From: Amycolatopsis regifaucium
Lineage (GTDB): Bacteria > Actinomycetota > Actinomycetes > Mycobacteriales > Pseudonocardiaceae
Assembly: GCF_001613935.1 (NCBI RefSeq)
Contig: NZ_LQCI01000003.1
Span: forward strand, 416,500-480,499
Reading direction: 5' to 3'
Length of the DNA stretch: 64,000 bases
Shown: piece by piece, positions 15,739 through 24,600 of the stretch
Numbering within the stretch: the stretch's first letter is position 1
How the letters are laid out: every line of letters starts with the position of its first letter
Made by a program: the position numbers and the translations under genes
The notes under the pieces: generated by a model
Told to the model about the DNA's origin: nothing
Seen by the model: only the letters and a program-made list of their open reading frames with translations
The model's database searches: none

Positions 15739-16572
15739 ATGACCGAAGGACGCCTCGTGCTGGCAGCCACCCCGCTCGGAGACGTCCGCGACGCTTCGCC
15801 ACGCCTTTCCGAGGCCCTCGCGACGGCCGATGTGATCGCCGCCGAGGACACCCGGCGCCTGCGCACCCTCACCGCCGCTCTCGACGTTTCCCCGGTCGGA
15901 CGCGTGGTCAGCTTCTATGAGGACGTCGAGACCGCCCGCCTGCCGAAACTGCTCGAATCGCTCCGGTCGGGCGAAACGGTGGTGCTCGTGACCGACGCCG
16001 GGATGCCGAGTGTCTCGGATCCCGGGTTCCGCCTGGTCGCGGCGTGTGTCGAGGCGGATGTGCCGGTGACCTGTCTCCCCGGCCCGTCCGCGGTGACCAC
16101 GGCGCTCGCGCTGTCCGGCCTGCCGTGCGACCGGTTCTGTTTCGAAGGATTCGCCCCGCGCAAGCCCGGCGAACGCGCGAAATGGCTCGGTTCGCTGAAG
16201 GACGAGCCCCGCACGGCCGTGTTCTTCGAGTCGCCGCACCGCCTGGCGAGCACGCTCTCCGATGCCGCTGAAGTTCTGGGCCCTGATCGCCGCGCCGCCG
16301 TCTGCCGCGAGCTGACCAAAACGTACGAAGAGGTCAAACGAGGCACCCTCCCGGAGTTGGCCGCGTGGGCCGCCGACGGGGTCAAGGGCGAGATCACCGT
16401 CGTTCTCGCGGGCGCGCCTCCGCGCGCGGTGAGCGTCGCGGATCTGGTTTCGGAAGTTTCGTCGCGGGTCGCGGCGGGCGAACGGCTCAAATCCGCCGCA
16501 GCGGAGGTCGCCGAAGCGACGGGAGTGTCGAAGAAGGAGCTTTACGACGCTGTCCTCGCGTCGCGGAAGTAG
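15739..16572 (+). CDS. rsmI: 16S rRNA (cytidine(1402)-2'-O)-methyltransferase
   Basis: 277 residues, the family's usual length. Family motifs: LVLAATPLGDVRDAS near the start (usually LYVVATPIGNL), AAEDTRRLRTL at about 34-44, the TDAGMPSVSDPG loop at about 88-99, and LPGPSAVTTALALSG at about 116-130. It uses S-adenosylmethionine to methylate the ribose of C1402 of 16S rRNA and helps the fidelity of the P site. It diverges from the protein O-mannosyltransferase with a 68-bp shared promoter region and stops 4 bases before the convergent TetR gene's stop. Confidence 0.95.
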   Translation: MTEGRLVLAATPLGDVRDASPRLSEALATADVIAAEDTRRLRTLTAALDVSPVGRVVSFYEDVETARLPKLLESLRSGETVVLVTDAGMPSVSDPGFRLVAACVEADVPVTCLPGPSAVTTALALSGLPCDRFCFEGFAPRKPGERAKWLGSLKDEPRTAVFFESPHRLASTLSDAAEVLGPDRRAAVCRELTKTYEEVKRGTLPELAAWAADGVKGEITVVLAGAPPRAVSVADLVSEVSSRVAAGERLKSAAAEVAEATGVSKKELYDAVLASRK

Positions 16573-16576
16573 GGGT

Positions 16577-17107
16577 TCAACTCAGTAACGCGGCTGCGGC
16601 CGCATACGCCTTCGTGGCGTCGGGCTCGGCGCCGGTGATGACGTCGGTATAGATGAAGGACTCACTGATCCGCACGAGCAGGTAGGCCAGGTCTTCGACC
16701 GGCAGCGGCGGGGTAAGCCGTCCGGCCGCGACCTCTTCTTCGAGGAACCCGCGCATCTTCGCGATCGCGCGGCTCTGCACCACGCTGGCCTTCGTCGTCA
16801 GGATCCGCAGTGCCCGCTCGGGCTCGTTGCGCAGGAACTCCCGGAACGGCTTCGAGTCGTTCACGGTACGGACGAAAGTGCCGATGAGCTCCGCGATCCC
16901 TTTCGCGCCGCGGCCGAGCTTGCCGGAAGCCCGCGCTTCGAACATCTCCACGGTCATCGACCACAGGATCTCGCCGAGCAACTGATCGCGGCCGCCGACC
17001 CAGCGGTGCAGGGTGGCCCGGCTGATTCCCAGCTCGGCGGCGAGGTCGCCCATGTCGACGCGGCGGCCCTCCAAGAACCAGGCGCGCGCGATCGTGAACG
17101 CGCGCAC
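16577..17107 (-). CDS. TetR family regulator, QsdR-like
   Basis: 176 residues from a GTG at 17105-17107. The helix-turn-helix (MGDLAAELGISRATLHRWVG, residues 19-38) and C-terminal helices fit the QsdR-type TetR group. The frame stays open upstream to about 17165 with a plausible extension (ETALERQLTSPRPDAV) that relatives usually have, but there is no ATG, GTG or TTG in it. Either the GTG is the start and helix 1 is short, or an unusual start codon is used. It diverges from the quinone oxidoreductase gene, and a perfect palindrome between them (17175-17194) is its probable operator. Confidence 0.75.
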   Translation of the reverse strand: MRAFTIARAWFLEGRRVDMGDLAAELGISRATLHRWVGGRDQLLGEILWSMTVEMFEARASGKLGRGAKGIAELIGTFVRTVNDSKPFREFLRNEPERALRILTTKASVVQSRAIAKMRGFLEEEVAAGRLTPPLPVEDLAYLLVRISESFIYTDVITGAEPDATKAYAAAAALLS

Positions 17108-17174
17108 GGCGTCCGGGCGCGGCGAGGTCAGCTGGCGTTCGAGTGCGGTTTCGATGAGTGAAACATATCACGCG

Positions 17175-17210
17175 ATGTCTCAGAGATGAGACATATGCAA
17201 GAATGTCTCA
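17175..17210. promoter_or_regulatory. TetR operator between QsdR-like gene and oxidoreductase gene
   Basis: A 20-bp inverted repeat ATGTCTCA-GAGA-TGAGACAT (17175-17194) is followed by a third copy of the half-site ATGTCTCA at 17203-17210, just ahead of the oxidoreductase ribosome site. Binding here would block both divergent promoters. Confidence 0.7.
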
Positions 17211-17231
17211 TCTCGACGAGGAGGAGTGCGG

Positions 17232-18191
17232 ATGCGTGCAGTACAGGTGACCGAATTCGGCGGCCCCGAGGTCCTCAACCTCGTCGACTTGCCCGATCCC
17301 GTACCCGGCCCCGGCCAGCTGGTCATCGAGGTCGACCGGATCGGCGTCAACTACGCCGATACGCACCAAGCCGAAAACTCTTATCTCGCGCCTAGCAAGC
17401 TCCCGCTCGTGCCCGGCGGCGAGGTCGTCGGCCGCACCAGCGACGGCAAGCGTGTCGTCGCACTGCTCAACGGCGGTGGCGGCTACGCCGAGCGCGCGGT
17501 GGCGGACGAGGCCACCACCTTCGGCGTGCCCGACGGCGTCGACGACCTGACCGCGCTGTCCTTCATCGTGCAGGGCACCACCGCCGCGATCCTGCTCCGC
17601 AAGAACGCCCACCTGGAGCCCGGCGAATCCGTCGTCGTGCACGCGGCGGCGGGCGGGGTCGGCTCCATCGCCGTCCAGCTCGCGAAGGCCTGGGGAGCGA
17701 GCCGCGTCATCGCGACCGCCAGTAGTGATGAAAAGCGCGCACTCGCGCTCGACCTCGGCGCCGATGTCGCCATCGATTCGCGGGCCGAAAACATGACCGA
17801 CGCGCTTCGCGAGGCGAACGGCGGCAAACGCGTCGACGTCGTTCTCGACATGGCCGGTGGGTCGGTCACCGACCAGAGCATCGCGGCGCTCGCGCCCTTC
17901 GGCCGACTCGCGTTCTACGGAATGGCCAGCCGTCAGCAGCCCAAGCCGATCGAGACCCGCAACCTCCTCGGGCACAGCACCACCGTGTCCGGGATGTGGC
18001 TGCCGCACGTTTTCAAGCTTCGCGGGAACGTCTTCGGCCGTGCGCTCGATGACCTCTTCTCGCTGGCGCTCGCCGGTCAGATCCGCGCTGTCGCCGGCGG
18101 CGAGTACGCGCTGTCGGACGCGCGTGCCGCCCATGAGGCCCTGCGTTCGCGCGGCACCTCCGGCAAGCTCCTGCTGGATCCCGGCAAGTAG
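17232..18191 (+). CDS. NADPH:quinone oxidoreductase-like protein (zinc-independent MDR)
   Basis: 319 residues from the ATG at 17232, which has GAGGAG upstream. A GTG two codons earlier is less likely. It is a medium-chain dehydrogenase: GroES-like N-terminal part (about 25-110), then the Rossmann domain with the nucleotide loop HAAAGGVGSIAVQLAKA at about 137-153. No zinc-binding cysteines are seen, so it belongs to the quinone oxidoreductase branch (two-substrate NADPH reduction of quinones or enones). It is divergent from a TetR gene with a clear operator between, which suggests induction by an electrophile or quinone-like ligand. Confidence 0.87.
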   Translation: MRAVQVTEFGGPEVLNLVDLPDPVPGPGQLVIEVDRIGVNYADTHQAENSYLAPSKLPLVPGGEVVGRTSDGKRVVALLNGGGGYAERAVADEATTFGVPDGVDDLTALSFIVQGTTAAILLRKNAHLEPGESVVVHAAAGGVGSIAVQLAKAWGASRVIATASSDEKRALALDLGADVAIDSRAENMTDALREANGGKRVDVVLDMAGGSVTDQSIAALAPFGRLAFYGMASRQQPKPIETRNLLGHSTTVSGMWLPHVFKLRGNVFGRALDDLFSLALAGQIRAVAGGEYALSDARAAHEALRSRGTSGKLLLDPGK

Positions 18192-18192
18192 G

Positions 18193-19461
18193 TCAGCCGA
18201 GCAACCGCTCCAGCGGAGCGGATTTGTGCAGGCACTCCTGCCATTCCGCTTCGCTGTCGGAGTCGGCGGTGATCCCGCCGCCGACTCCCAGCGCGATCGT
18301 GCCGTCGTGGATTTCGAAGGTCCTGATCGCGACGTTCAGCTCCAGGCCGGCGATCGGCGACGCGAGCCCGATCGCGCCCGTGTAGACACCACGCGGCGTG
18401 GGTTCCAGTTCGGCGATCAGATCCAGCGCCCGGATCTTCGGGGCACCGGTCACCGAACCCGGCGGGAACGTGGCCGCGAGCAGATCGGCGTCGTCGACCC
18501 CGTCGGCGAGCGAGCCCTCCACAGTGGACTCGAGATGCCAAACCCCCGGAGCGGGCCGCACCTTGAGCAGTTCCGGAACGCGAACGCTGCCGGTGGCACA
18601 CACGCGGCCGAGGTCGTTGCGGACGAGGTCGGTGATCATCACGTTCTCGGCGACGTCCTTGGTGGATTCCCGCAGCAGCCGCGCGAAGTGCTCGTCGGCC
18701 GCGTCCCGCCGCGGGAGGGTCCCCTTGATCGGCGTCGACCGGACCCGCTGCCCATGCCTGGCAAGGAAAAGCTCAGGGGAGAACGAGACGATCGAGCCCC
18801 AGTCGCCGCCGAGGAACGCCGACCGCCGGGCCCGCAGACGGCGCACACCTTCGGCGAACAACGCGATCGGATCGCCCGTGAATTCTCCGGCGAAGCGAGC
18901 GCAAATGTTCGCTTGGAACAGCTCACCCGCCTCGATGGCGTGCACACACGCCTTGACCGCGTCGTAGTGCTCCGAGGGAAGCGGACGCGACAGCGGACCG
19001 GACTTCCAGGTTGTCTCTTCGAAGCGCCCCGCCAGCGACGACTCCATCGCGGATACCTCGTCGGCCGGGTCCGGATCGCCGTCGGGAAGCAGCGCCTCGA
19101 ACCACCACGAACCGTGCTCGTCCAGGCGCAGCACCCGGTCGACCCAGCCCCAGGCAGCCGGCGGAAGGCCACCTGTACGTGCGGAAGGATCAGTCAGGTC
19201 ATAACCGAGGTAACCGAACCAGCCGCCCCCGACAGCGCCGGGCACCGCGTCACGAATCAGGGGTAGCCGGGTGGGAATCGCGAACGCCTCGGCCACCTCC
19301 CGGACAGGAGACAGGGAAACGCCCGGTGCGATGACCGCGCGCGAGGAGAACCAGTCTCCGCAAAGCGCCGCAGGCGGTGCGAGTCCGAGCGCCTCGGCCC
19401 GTACGCCGAGGGCCGTCAGCGCCCGTTCGGGCGTGACGTCCGTCCGCAGCTTCCGGCACAT
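18193..19461 (-). CDS. pabB: Aminodeoxychorismate synthase component I-like (chorismate-binding enzyme)
   Basis: 422 residues from the ATG at 19459-19461; a GTG three codons upstream is also possible. The chorismate-binding domain fills the C-terminal half: the PIKGTLPRRD motif carries the lysine typical of anthranilate and ADC synthases, then LESTVEGSL, PPGSVTGAPKIRALDLI and GVYTGAIGL. With a PabA-type glutaminase it would convert chorismate to 4-amino-4-deoxychorismate for folate, or for an antibiotic precursor. No glutaminase lies nearby. A stand-alone PabB is common in actinomycetes. Anthranilate synthase component I is less likely. Confidence 0.82.
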   Translation of the reverse strand: MCRKLRTDVTPERALTALGVRAEALGLAPPAALCGDWFSSRAVIAPGVSLSPVREVAEAFAIPTRLPLIRDAVPGAVGGGWFGYLGYDLTDPSARTGGLPPAAWGWVDRVLRLDEHGSWWFEALLPDGDPDPADEVSAMESSLAGRFEETTWKSGPLSRPLPSEHYDAVKACVHAIEAGELFQANICARFAGEFTGDPIALFAEGVRRLRARRSAFLGGDWGSIVSFSPELFLARHGQRVRSTPIKGTLPRRDAADEHFARLLRESTKDVAENVMITDLVRNDLGRVCATGSVRVPELLKVRPAPGVWHLESTVEGSLADGVDDADLLAATFPPGSVTGAPKIRALDLIAELEPTPRGVYTGAIGLASPIAGLELNVAIRTFEIHDGTIALGVGGGITADSDSEAEWQECLHKSAPLERLLG

Positions 19462-19590
19462 CAACCGCACGCGACATTGTCGCTGTCCGAGCGGGCGAAA
19501 AGGCAACCCGCGTCCGTCGGAAAGTGACGTCCGCGACCACGGGCGCCGGCGATTGTCACCGCTCGCGCACCCATGGTGACCGGCGAATCG

Positions 19591-20211
19591 CTACAGGAGC
19601 ACGTCCGCGAGCGTGAAGGGATAGACGACGGTGTCTTGGGCGATCGGCCCGGTCACCCCGGGTAATCCGGTACCGAAGCCGTGCTGATGCAGACCCAGCC
19701 GGGAGTGGAACCATCCCGGCCGTCCCGGGATCTCGTTGTGCCTGACCAGCCACAACACCACTTCGCTGTCCGCCCACTTGTCCGGGTGCAGGCGGTTCGT
19801 CCAGCAGTCGAGTCCGGCGTACACCAGGACGCGCTCGACGCGTGCCGCCTGCCGGACGTGTTTGATCCACGTTTTGATGAAACGGTCGTCGACGCTGGGC
19901 GCCTCCACTTCGAGCGCCGGCGCGAGAGAACCGGGCGCGAAGGCGCCGAGCGCGCTCGCCGTCCGCACGAAATGGTCGGCCTGATCGTGGACGGCACCGG
20001 GACGCGCGTAGTGGCGCGCGCCGGTGTGGATACCGGCGTGCTGCGCACCGGCCAGATTGCGTTCCGCGGCGACGTCCCGCCAGTTGGTGTTCTCGCTGAC
20101 GGTGACCGAGGCGAACCGGATGTCGGCGCCACGCACCGCCGCCCAGTCCGTCACCGTCTCACGGTGGGACAGGGTGACGCCGTGCTCACCTTCCGGATCG
20201 ATCAAAGTCAC
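19591..20211 (-). CDS. GH25-like (lysozyme-fold) protein with altered catalytic residues
   Basis: 206 residues from a GTG at 20209-20211; a TTG two codons in has better spacing from GAGG. The pattern resembles glycoside hydrolase 25: TDWAAVRGADIRFASV, then an HYARPG strand and PALEVEAPS. In active GH25 muramidases the first motif is G-I-D-x-S and the second D-x-E. Here they are G-V-T-L-S (Thr13) and Glu101-Val-Glu103, so two catalytic Asp residues are missing. No signal peptide is seen. It may be a carbohydrate-binding or inactive relative. It follows the ABC exporter genes but is separated by a strong hairpin, so it has its own unit. Confidence 0.6.
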   Translation of the reverse strand: MTLIDPEGEHGVTLSHRETVTDWAAVRGADIRFASVTVSENTNWRDVAAERNLAGAQHAGIHTGARHYARPGAVHDQADHFVRTASALGAFAPGSLAPALEVEAPSVDDRFIKTWIKHVRQAARVERVLVYAGLDCWTNRLHPDKWADSEVVLWLVRHNEIPGRPGWFHSRLGLHQHGFGTGLPGVTGPIAQDTVVYPFTLADVLL

Positions 20212-20240
20212 CTACCTCGCATTTCACCCCACTACGACGG

Positions 20241-20283
20241 AAAGGTCACCTTACGTCCGAGGAGCGGACATAAGGTGACCTTT
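20241..20283. terminator. Hairpin terminator after the DrrAB-type exporter operon
   Basis: A 19-bp stem (20241-20259 with 20265-20283, one G-U pair) closes a 5-base loop. It lies 15 bases after the permease stop and in front of the GH25-like gene on the same strand. Within each arm AAGGTCACCTT is itself palindromic. Confidence 0.75.
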
Positions 20284-20297
20284 CGGTACAGCGTGTC

Positions 20298-21062
20298 TCA
20301 GGCGTTTTCGCGTTGGAACGTCCGTGAGCCCCACCAGATGGCCAGCACCGCCATCACCAGCACCACGACGCCGCCGGTGAACAGCGCGTCCATCGAGAAG
20401 TCACCGCGGAAACTGTTCCGCTCGACATCCACCACATGCCGGAACGGATTGATGCGGGAAATCGTGTACAGCCACTCCGGCGCCGATCCCGCGGTGATCG
20501 GGATCAGGATTCCGGAAAGCAGCAGCAACGGCATGAGAACCGCGTTGAGCAAGGGGGGAAAAGCGTCCTCGCTCTTGAGGGTCAGCGCCAATGCGTAGGA
20601 GCACGACGCCAACGTGACCGCCAGCAGGAAGACGATCGCCAGGCTGAGCACGACCCCGCCGAACGGCGCGTTCAGGTCGAAGACCAGATACGCCAGCGCG
20701 ATGATGAGCAAAGCCTGGACGACGGTCTGCAGCGCGTTGGCGAGCACTTTGCCCAGCAACAGCGCCACCCGGCTCACCGGGGTGACCCGCATCCGCTCGA
20801 CCACGCCCGAGCGGTACTCCGCGAGGAGGCCGAAGCCGACGAACGAACTGCCGAACAGCGCGAGCTGCGCGATGATCGCCGGAGTGAAGATCATCCATCC
20901 GTCCACATCGGACAACCCTTGCGCGTTGAGCGCCTTCACCAGAAGCGGCCCGAAGAAGAACAAATAAAGCAGTGGCTGCATGATGCCGATGGCGAGCCAG
21001 GTCGGGTTGCGCAACGCCGCGAGTATGTCCCGGCGGAAGATCAACCAAGTGTCATGCAACAT
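20298..21062 (-). CDS. ABC-2 type transporter permease (DrrB-like)
   Basis: 254 residues from the ATG at 21060-21062, which overlaps the end of the ATPase gene by 11 bases. It is a membrane protein with six predicted helices. The first (about 20-45) is followed by the ABC-2 pattern, including the RMRVTPVSRVALLLGK stretch at about 93-108 and a GxLIPI loop near the end. This is the ABC2_membrane / DrrB family: exporters of drugs, lipids or polyketides. It pairs with the DrrA-like ATPase upstream, and the pair is probably under the PadR regulator. Confidence 0.9.
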   Translation of the reverse strand: MLHDTWLIFRRDILAALRNPTWLAIGIMQPLLYLFFFGPLLVKALNAQGLSDVDGWMIFTPAIIAQLALFGSSFVGFGLLAEYRSGVVERMRVTPVSRVALLLGKVLANALQTVVQALLIIALAYLVFDLNAPFGGVVLSLAIVFLLAVTLASCSYALALTLKSEDAFPPLLNAVLMPLLLLSGILIPITAGSAPEWLYTISRINPFRHVVDVERNSFRGDFSMDALFTGGVVVLVMAVLAIWWGSRTFQRENA

Positions 21063-22062
21063 GTGTCGCCTCCTGCGCCGGAGCGTCGTCGACCGGCGCG
21101 CCTTCTTCGGCGTCACGCAGGCTTCGGCCCGTCAGGGTCAGGAAGACGTCGTCGAGCGTCGGCCGGTGTACCTGCATGGACGTCATCGTGATGGCACGCG
21201 CGTCCAGCGCACGCAGCAACTCAGGCATCGCGGTGTCCCCGCGCGGTACCCGGAACCGCACCGTACCGTCGGCGACGGTCATTTCGTGGGTCCCTTCGAG
21301 CCTGCCCGCGATCTCCGCGGTCTCCGCCGCCGATTCCGGTGAAACCCCGATGACGACGCTGTCACCGGAGACCCTCGCCTTCAGGGAGTCCGGCGTGCCT
21401 TCGGCGACGATCTTCCCGTCGTCGATGACGATCAGCCGGTCGGAGAGCGCGTCGGCCTCGTCGAGATAGTGCGTGGTCAGGAAGACCGTGACGCCCTGCT
21501 CGTCGCGCAGCCTGCGGATGTGGTCCCACAGGTTCGCGCGGCTCTGCGGGTCGAGCCCTGTCGACGGCTCGTCGAGGAAGACGAGGCCGGGCGAATGGAT
21601 CAGCCCGAGCGCGATGTCGAGACGACGCCGCTGCCCGCCCGACAAGGTCGCGGTCGTCCGCTGGTCGAGCCCGGCCAGGTCCAGCTGTTCGGCGAGGACG
21701 GCCCCGCGCGCGAGCGCGTCCGCCTTGCTCATTCGGTACAACCTGCCCTGGAATTCGATCTCCTCGACGACCTTGCTCGCCGGCGCGGTGCCGCCACCCT
21801 GTGCGACGTAGCCGATTCGACGGCGGACCCCCAGCGGGTCGGTCAGTAGGTCGCAGCCGCCGACGGTCGCTTCGCCCGCCGTGGGCTTGAGCAGTGTGGT
21901 CAGCATGCGCAAGGTCGTGGTCTTGCCCGCGCCGTTCGGTCCGAGGAAGCCGACCAGTTCTCCGGCCGACACGTCGAGATCGACGCCCTTGACGGCGTGG
22001 ACCTCGCCCCCATTGCGGCCCTTGCGGCGGAAGCGCCGCCCAAGGCCGCGTGCCTTGATCAT
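21052..22062 (-). CDS. ABC transporter ATP-binding protein, DrrA (daunorubicin resistance) family
   Basis: 336 residues. Complete ATPase motifs: Walker A GPNGAGKTT at 41-49, Q-loop near 88, signature LSGGQRRRLDIA starting at 140, Walker B VFLDE at 161-165, followed by the D-loop. The C-terminal 100 residues form the DrrA-type DUF4162 extension. It should power export by the adjacent permease. Substrates in this family include anthracyclines and membrane lipids, so the actual substrate is not known. The PadR-type sites at 22086 and 22137 lie just upstream of its ATG. Confidence 0.92.
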   Translation of the reverse strand: MIKARGLGRRFRRKGRNGGEVHAVKGVDLDVSAGELVGFLGPNGAGKTTTLRMLTTLLKPTAGEATVGGCDLLTDPLGVRRRIGYVAQGGGTAPASKVVEEIEFQGRLYRMSKADALARGAVLAEQLDLAGLDQRTTATLSGGQRRRLDIALGLIHSPGLVFLDEPSTGLDPQSRANLWDHIRRLRDEQGVTVFLTTHYLDEADALSDRLIVIDDGKIVAEGTPDSLKARVSGDSVVIGVSPESAAETAEIAGRLEGTHEMTVADGTVRFRVPRGDTAMPELLRALDARAITMTSMQVHRPTLDDVFLTLTGRSLRDAEEGAPVDDAPAQEATHVA

Positions 22063-22085
22063 GACTACTCCTTTCCGGATTCAAC

Positions 22086-22101
22086 TAATCAAACTTGACT
22101 A
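22086..22101 (-). promoter_or_regulatory. PadR-type operator, copy 1 (exporter promoter)
   Basis: TAATCAAACTTGACTA occurs 24 bases upstream of the ATPase start, where it would overlap promoter and leader. The same 16-mer with one change is found in reverse orientation at 22137-22152. The core TCAAAYTTGA is palindromic, as expected for a dimeric regulator. Confidence 0.65.
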
Positions 22102-22136
22102 GTTGCGGGACGCACTCTGCCCTAGGAGTCGATCCA

Positions 22137-22152
22137 TAGTCAAATTTGATTA
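22137..22152 (-). promoter_or_regulatory. PadR-type operator, copy 2 (overlaps the PadR stop codon)
   Basis: Reading the opposite strand to copy 1 gives TAATCAAATTTGACTA, differing from copy 1 at one base. Its centre is 51 bp from that of copy 1, nearly five helical turns, so two bound dimers would lie on the same face of the DNA. The last three bases are the PadR stop codon. Confidence 0.6.
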
Positions 22153-22737
22153 CTTGGGCGGCGAGCCGAACTCCGCTTCGCCCTCGCCCGCCATCACGTA
22201 CTCGCCCGCCTCAAGACGGCCGATCAGATCCTTCATCCAAGTCACGTTCGCCTCGGCATGGACGCTCCACAGGCGGTACAGCTCGCTGACGTGTGCCGGT
22301 TTTCCCAGGTCGGTCGCGTGCTCACGGGCGTAATGGGTCGACTTGGCGTGCGCCTCCATATTCGCCAGCTGCTGTTTCAACAGGGCCAGCACCTGCGCTC
22401 GCGGCAGACTCGGCATGAACGTGACCGCCGCGGACAGCGAGTACCCGGTCGCGTCATCGCTCGACAACGCCCTGCCGAGTTGCACGAGGAACTCGGTCTC
22501 GCCGTCGTCGGTCAGCCTGTACGCGGTCCGGTCGGGCCCGCCGCCCGCCTCGATGTCCTCGACCTGTTCCAGGAGGCCTTCGGCGGTCATCTTCTTCAGC
22601 GCGTGATAGATCGAGCCCGGCTGGACATTGCCCCACTTGTCGGCCGCCCACGAGAGAAGCTCACGCCGGACCTGGTAGCCGTGTGCCTTCCCGTGCATGC
22701 GCACGACACCCAGCACCAGCAGACGCGTGGCGGACAC
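22150..22737 (-). CDS. PadR family transcriptional regulator
   Basis: 195 residues from the GTG at 22735-22737, chosen because GGAGG lies six bases upstream and relatives start near this point. N-terminal winged helix (about 1-85): LLVLGVVRMHGKAHGYQVR, then the recognition part VQPGSIYHALKKMTAEGLL and the wing with TAYRLTDDGE. The C-terminal Vir_reg/AphA-like helical arm (about 100-175) mediates dimerisation. Upstream of the DrrAB-type exporter on the same strand, it most likely represses that operon in response to the exported compound. Confidence 0.9.
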   Translation of the reverse strand: MSATRLLVLGVVRMHGKAHGYQVRRELLSWAADKWGNVQPGSIYHALKKMTAEGLLEQVEDIEAGGGPDRTAYRLTDDGETEFLVQLGRALSSDDATGYSLSAAVTFMPSLPRAQVLALLKQQLANMEAHAKSTHYAREHATDLGKPAHVSELYRLWSVHAEANVTWMKDLIGRLEAGEYVMAGEGEAEFGSPPK

Positions 22738-22799
22738 CGAGGCCTCCGATCCTCTCCCGGACAACAATGCCTTGGACGACGTCCGTAGGCTAAACAAGC

Positions 22800-24593
22800 A
22801 TGAGCACCCCAGTGTTGACTGCGGTGGCCTGGCCCTACGCCAACGGCCCCCGCCACATCGGCCACGTGTCCGGATTCGGCGTCCCGTCCGACGTCTTCTC
22901 CCGTTACCAGCGAATGGCCGGCAACCGGGTGCTCATGGTGTCCGGTACCGACGAACACGGCACCCCGATCACCGTCCAGGCCGACAAGGAAGGCCTGACC
23001 TCCCAGCAGACGGCGGACAAGTACACCCGTCAGATCGGCCAGGACCTGCAGGGGCTGGGCCTCACCTACGACCTGTTCACCCGCACCACCACCGGTAACC
23101 ACGCCGAGGTCACGCAGCAGATCTTCCTCGCGCTGCACCGCAACGGCTACGTGGTCCCCAAGACCGCGCGCGGCGCGATCAGCCCCTCGACCGGCCGCAC
23201 TCTGCCCGACCGGTACATCGAGGGCACGTGCCCGATCTGTGGTTACGACGGCGCGCGCGGTGACCAGTGCGACAACTGCGGCAATCAGCTCGACGCCGCC
23301 GAGCTGATCAACCCGAAGTCCCGCATCAACGGTGAAACGCCGAAGTTCGTCGAGACCGAGCACTACTTCCTCGACCTCACTGCGTTCGTCGACACCTTGG
23401 GCAAGTGGCTGTCCAGCAAGACCGACTGGCGCCCGAACGTCCTCAACTTCACCAAGAACCTGATCGACGACATGCGGCCGCGGCCGATCACCCGCGATCT
23501 CGACTGGGGCGTGAAGATTCCGCTGGAAGGCTGGCGCGACCAGCCGCTCAAGCGGTTCTACGTCTGGTTCGACGCGGTCATCGGCTACTTCTCGGCGAGC
23601 GTCGAATGGGCGCGCCGATCCGGCAACCCGGACGCCTGGCAGGAGTGGTGGAGTAACCCGGAGGCCCGCGCCTACTACTTCATGGGCAAGGACAACATCA
23701 CCTTCCATGCCCAGATCTGGCCGGCGCTGCTGTTCGGTCACAACGGCGAGGGCGACCGAGGCGGAGAGCCCGGTAAATACGGCAAGCTGCACCTGCCGGA
23801 CGAAATCGTCTCCAGCGAGTTCCTCACGATGAGCGGCTCGAAGTTCTCGACCTCGCGTGGCACGGTCATCTACGTCCACGACTTCCTGCGCGACTTCGGT
23901 CCGGACACCCTGCGCTACTTCATCTCGGTCGCGGGCCCCGAGACCCAGGACACCGACTTCACCTGGGACGAATTCGTCCGCCGGACCAACTTCGAGCTGG
24001 CCAACGAATGGGGCAACCTCGTCAACCGGTCCATCTCGATGGCGCACAAGAACGTCGGCGCCATTCCGCGTCCGGACGCACCCATGGCCGCGGACGAGGA
24101 ACTCAAGGAACTTTCCCGCAAGGCGTTCGACACCGCCGGTGCCCACCTCCAGCGGTCCAGGTTCAAAGCGGCGGCGAGCGAGGCCATGCGCGTCGTCACC
24201 GCCGCGAACCGCTACCTCTCGGACCAGGAGCCCTGGAAACTCAAGGACGACCCGGCCCGCCGCGACAGCGTCCTGCACACCGCTCTGCAGGTCGTTTCGG
24301 ACGCCAACACCCTCCTGACCCCCTTCCTACCCCACTCGGCTCAGAAGGTGCACGAGGCACTCGGCGGTTCCGGAGTCTGGGCGGCCCAGCCCGAACTGCA
24401 GGACGTCGAGGACCTCGACATTCCCGGCCGGATCAACCCCATCCTGACCGGGGACTACAAGGCCGAGCAGGCGCGCTGGAAGTCCGTGCCGATCGAGGTC
24501 GGCAAGCCGCTCGAAAAGCCGACCCCGTTGTTCGCCAAGCTGGACCCGGAGCTGGGCGAGACCGGTCCCGAATGGGCGCCGATCTCGAAGTGA
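22800..24593 (+). CDS. metG: Methionyl-tRNA synthetase
   Basis: 597 residues. Class I synthetase motifs: HIGH at 19-22 ([10 protein letters not shown]), and a KMSKS-type loop seen here as KFSTS at 348-352. A zinc knuckle has Cys144, Cys147, Cys157 and Cys160. C-terminal anticodon-binding helices follow (about 400-540), with no extra EMAP-like domain. It charges initiator and elongator tRNA-Met. Eight bases separate it from tatD, a conserved actinobacterial neighbour, and rpfB and rsmA follow. Confidence 0.96.
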   Translation: MSTPVLTAVAWPYANGPRHIGHVSGFGVPSDVFSRYQRMAGNRVLMVSGTDEHGTPITVQADKEGLTSQQTADKYTRQIGQDLQGLGLTYDLFTRTTTGNHAEVTQQIFLALHRNGYVVPKTARGAISPSTGRTLPDRYIEGTCPICGYDGARGDQCDNCGNQLDAAELINPKSRINGETPKFVETEHYFLDLTAFVDTLGKWLSSKTDWRPNVLNFTKNLIDDMRPRPITRDLDWGVKIPLEGWRDQPLKRFYVWFDAVIGYFSASVEWARRSGNPDAWQEWWSNPEARAYYFMGKDNITFHAQIWPALLFGHNGEGDRGGEPGKYGKLHLPDEIVSSEFLTMSGSKFSTSRGTVIYVHDFLRDFGPDTLRYFISVAGPETQDTDFTWDEFVRRTNFELANEWGNLVNRSISMAHKNVGAIPRPDAPMAADEELKELSRKAFDTAGAHLQRSRFKAAASEAMRVVTAANRYLSDQEPWKLKDDPARRDSVLHTALQVVSDANTLLTPFLPHSAQKVHEALGGSGVWAAQPELQDVEDLDIPGRINPILTGDYKAEQARWKSVPIEVGKPLEKPTPLFAKLDPELGETGPEWAPISK

Positions 24594-24600
24594 TCAGCTG

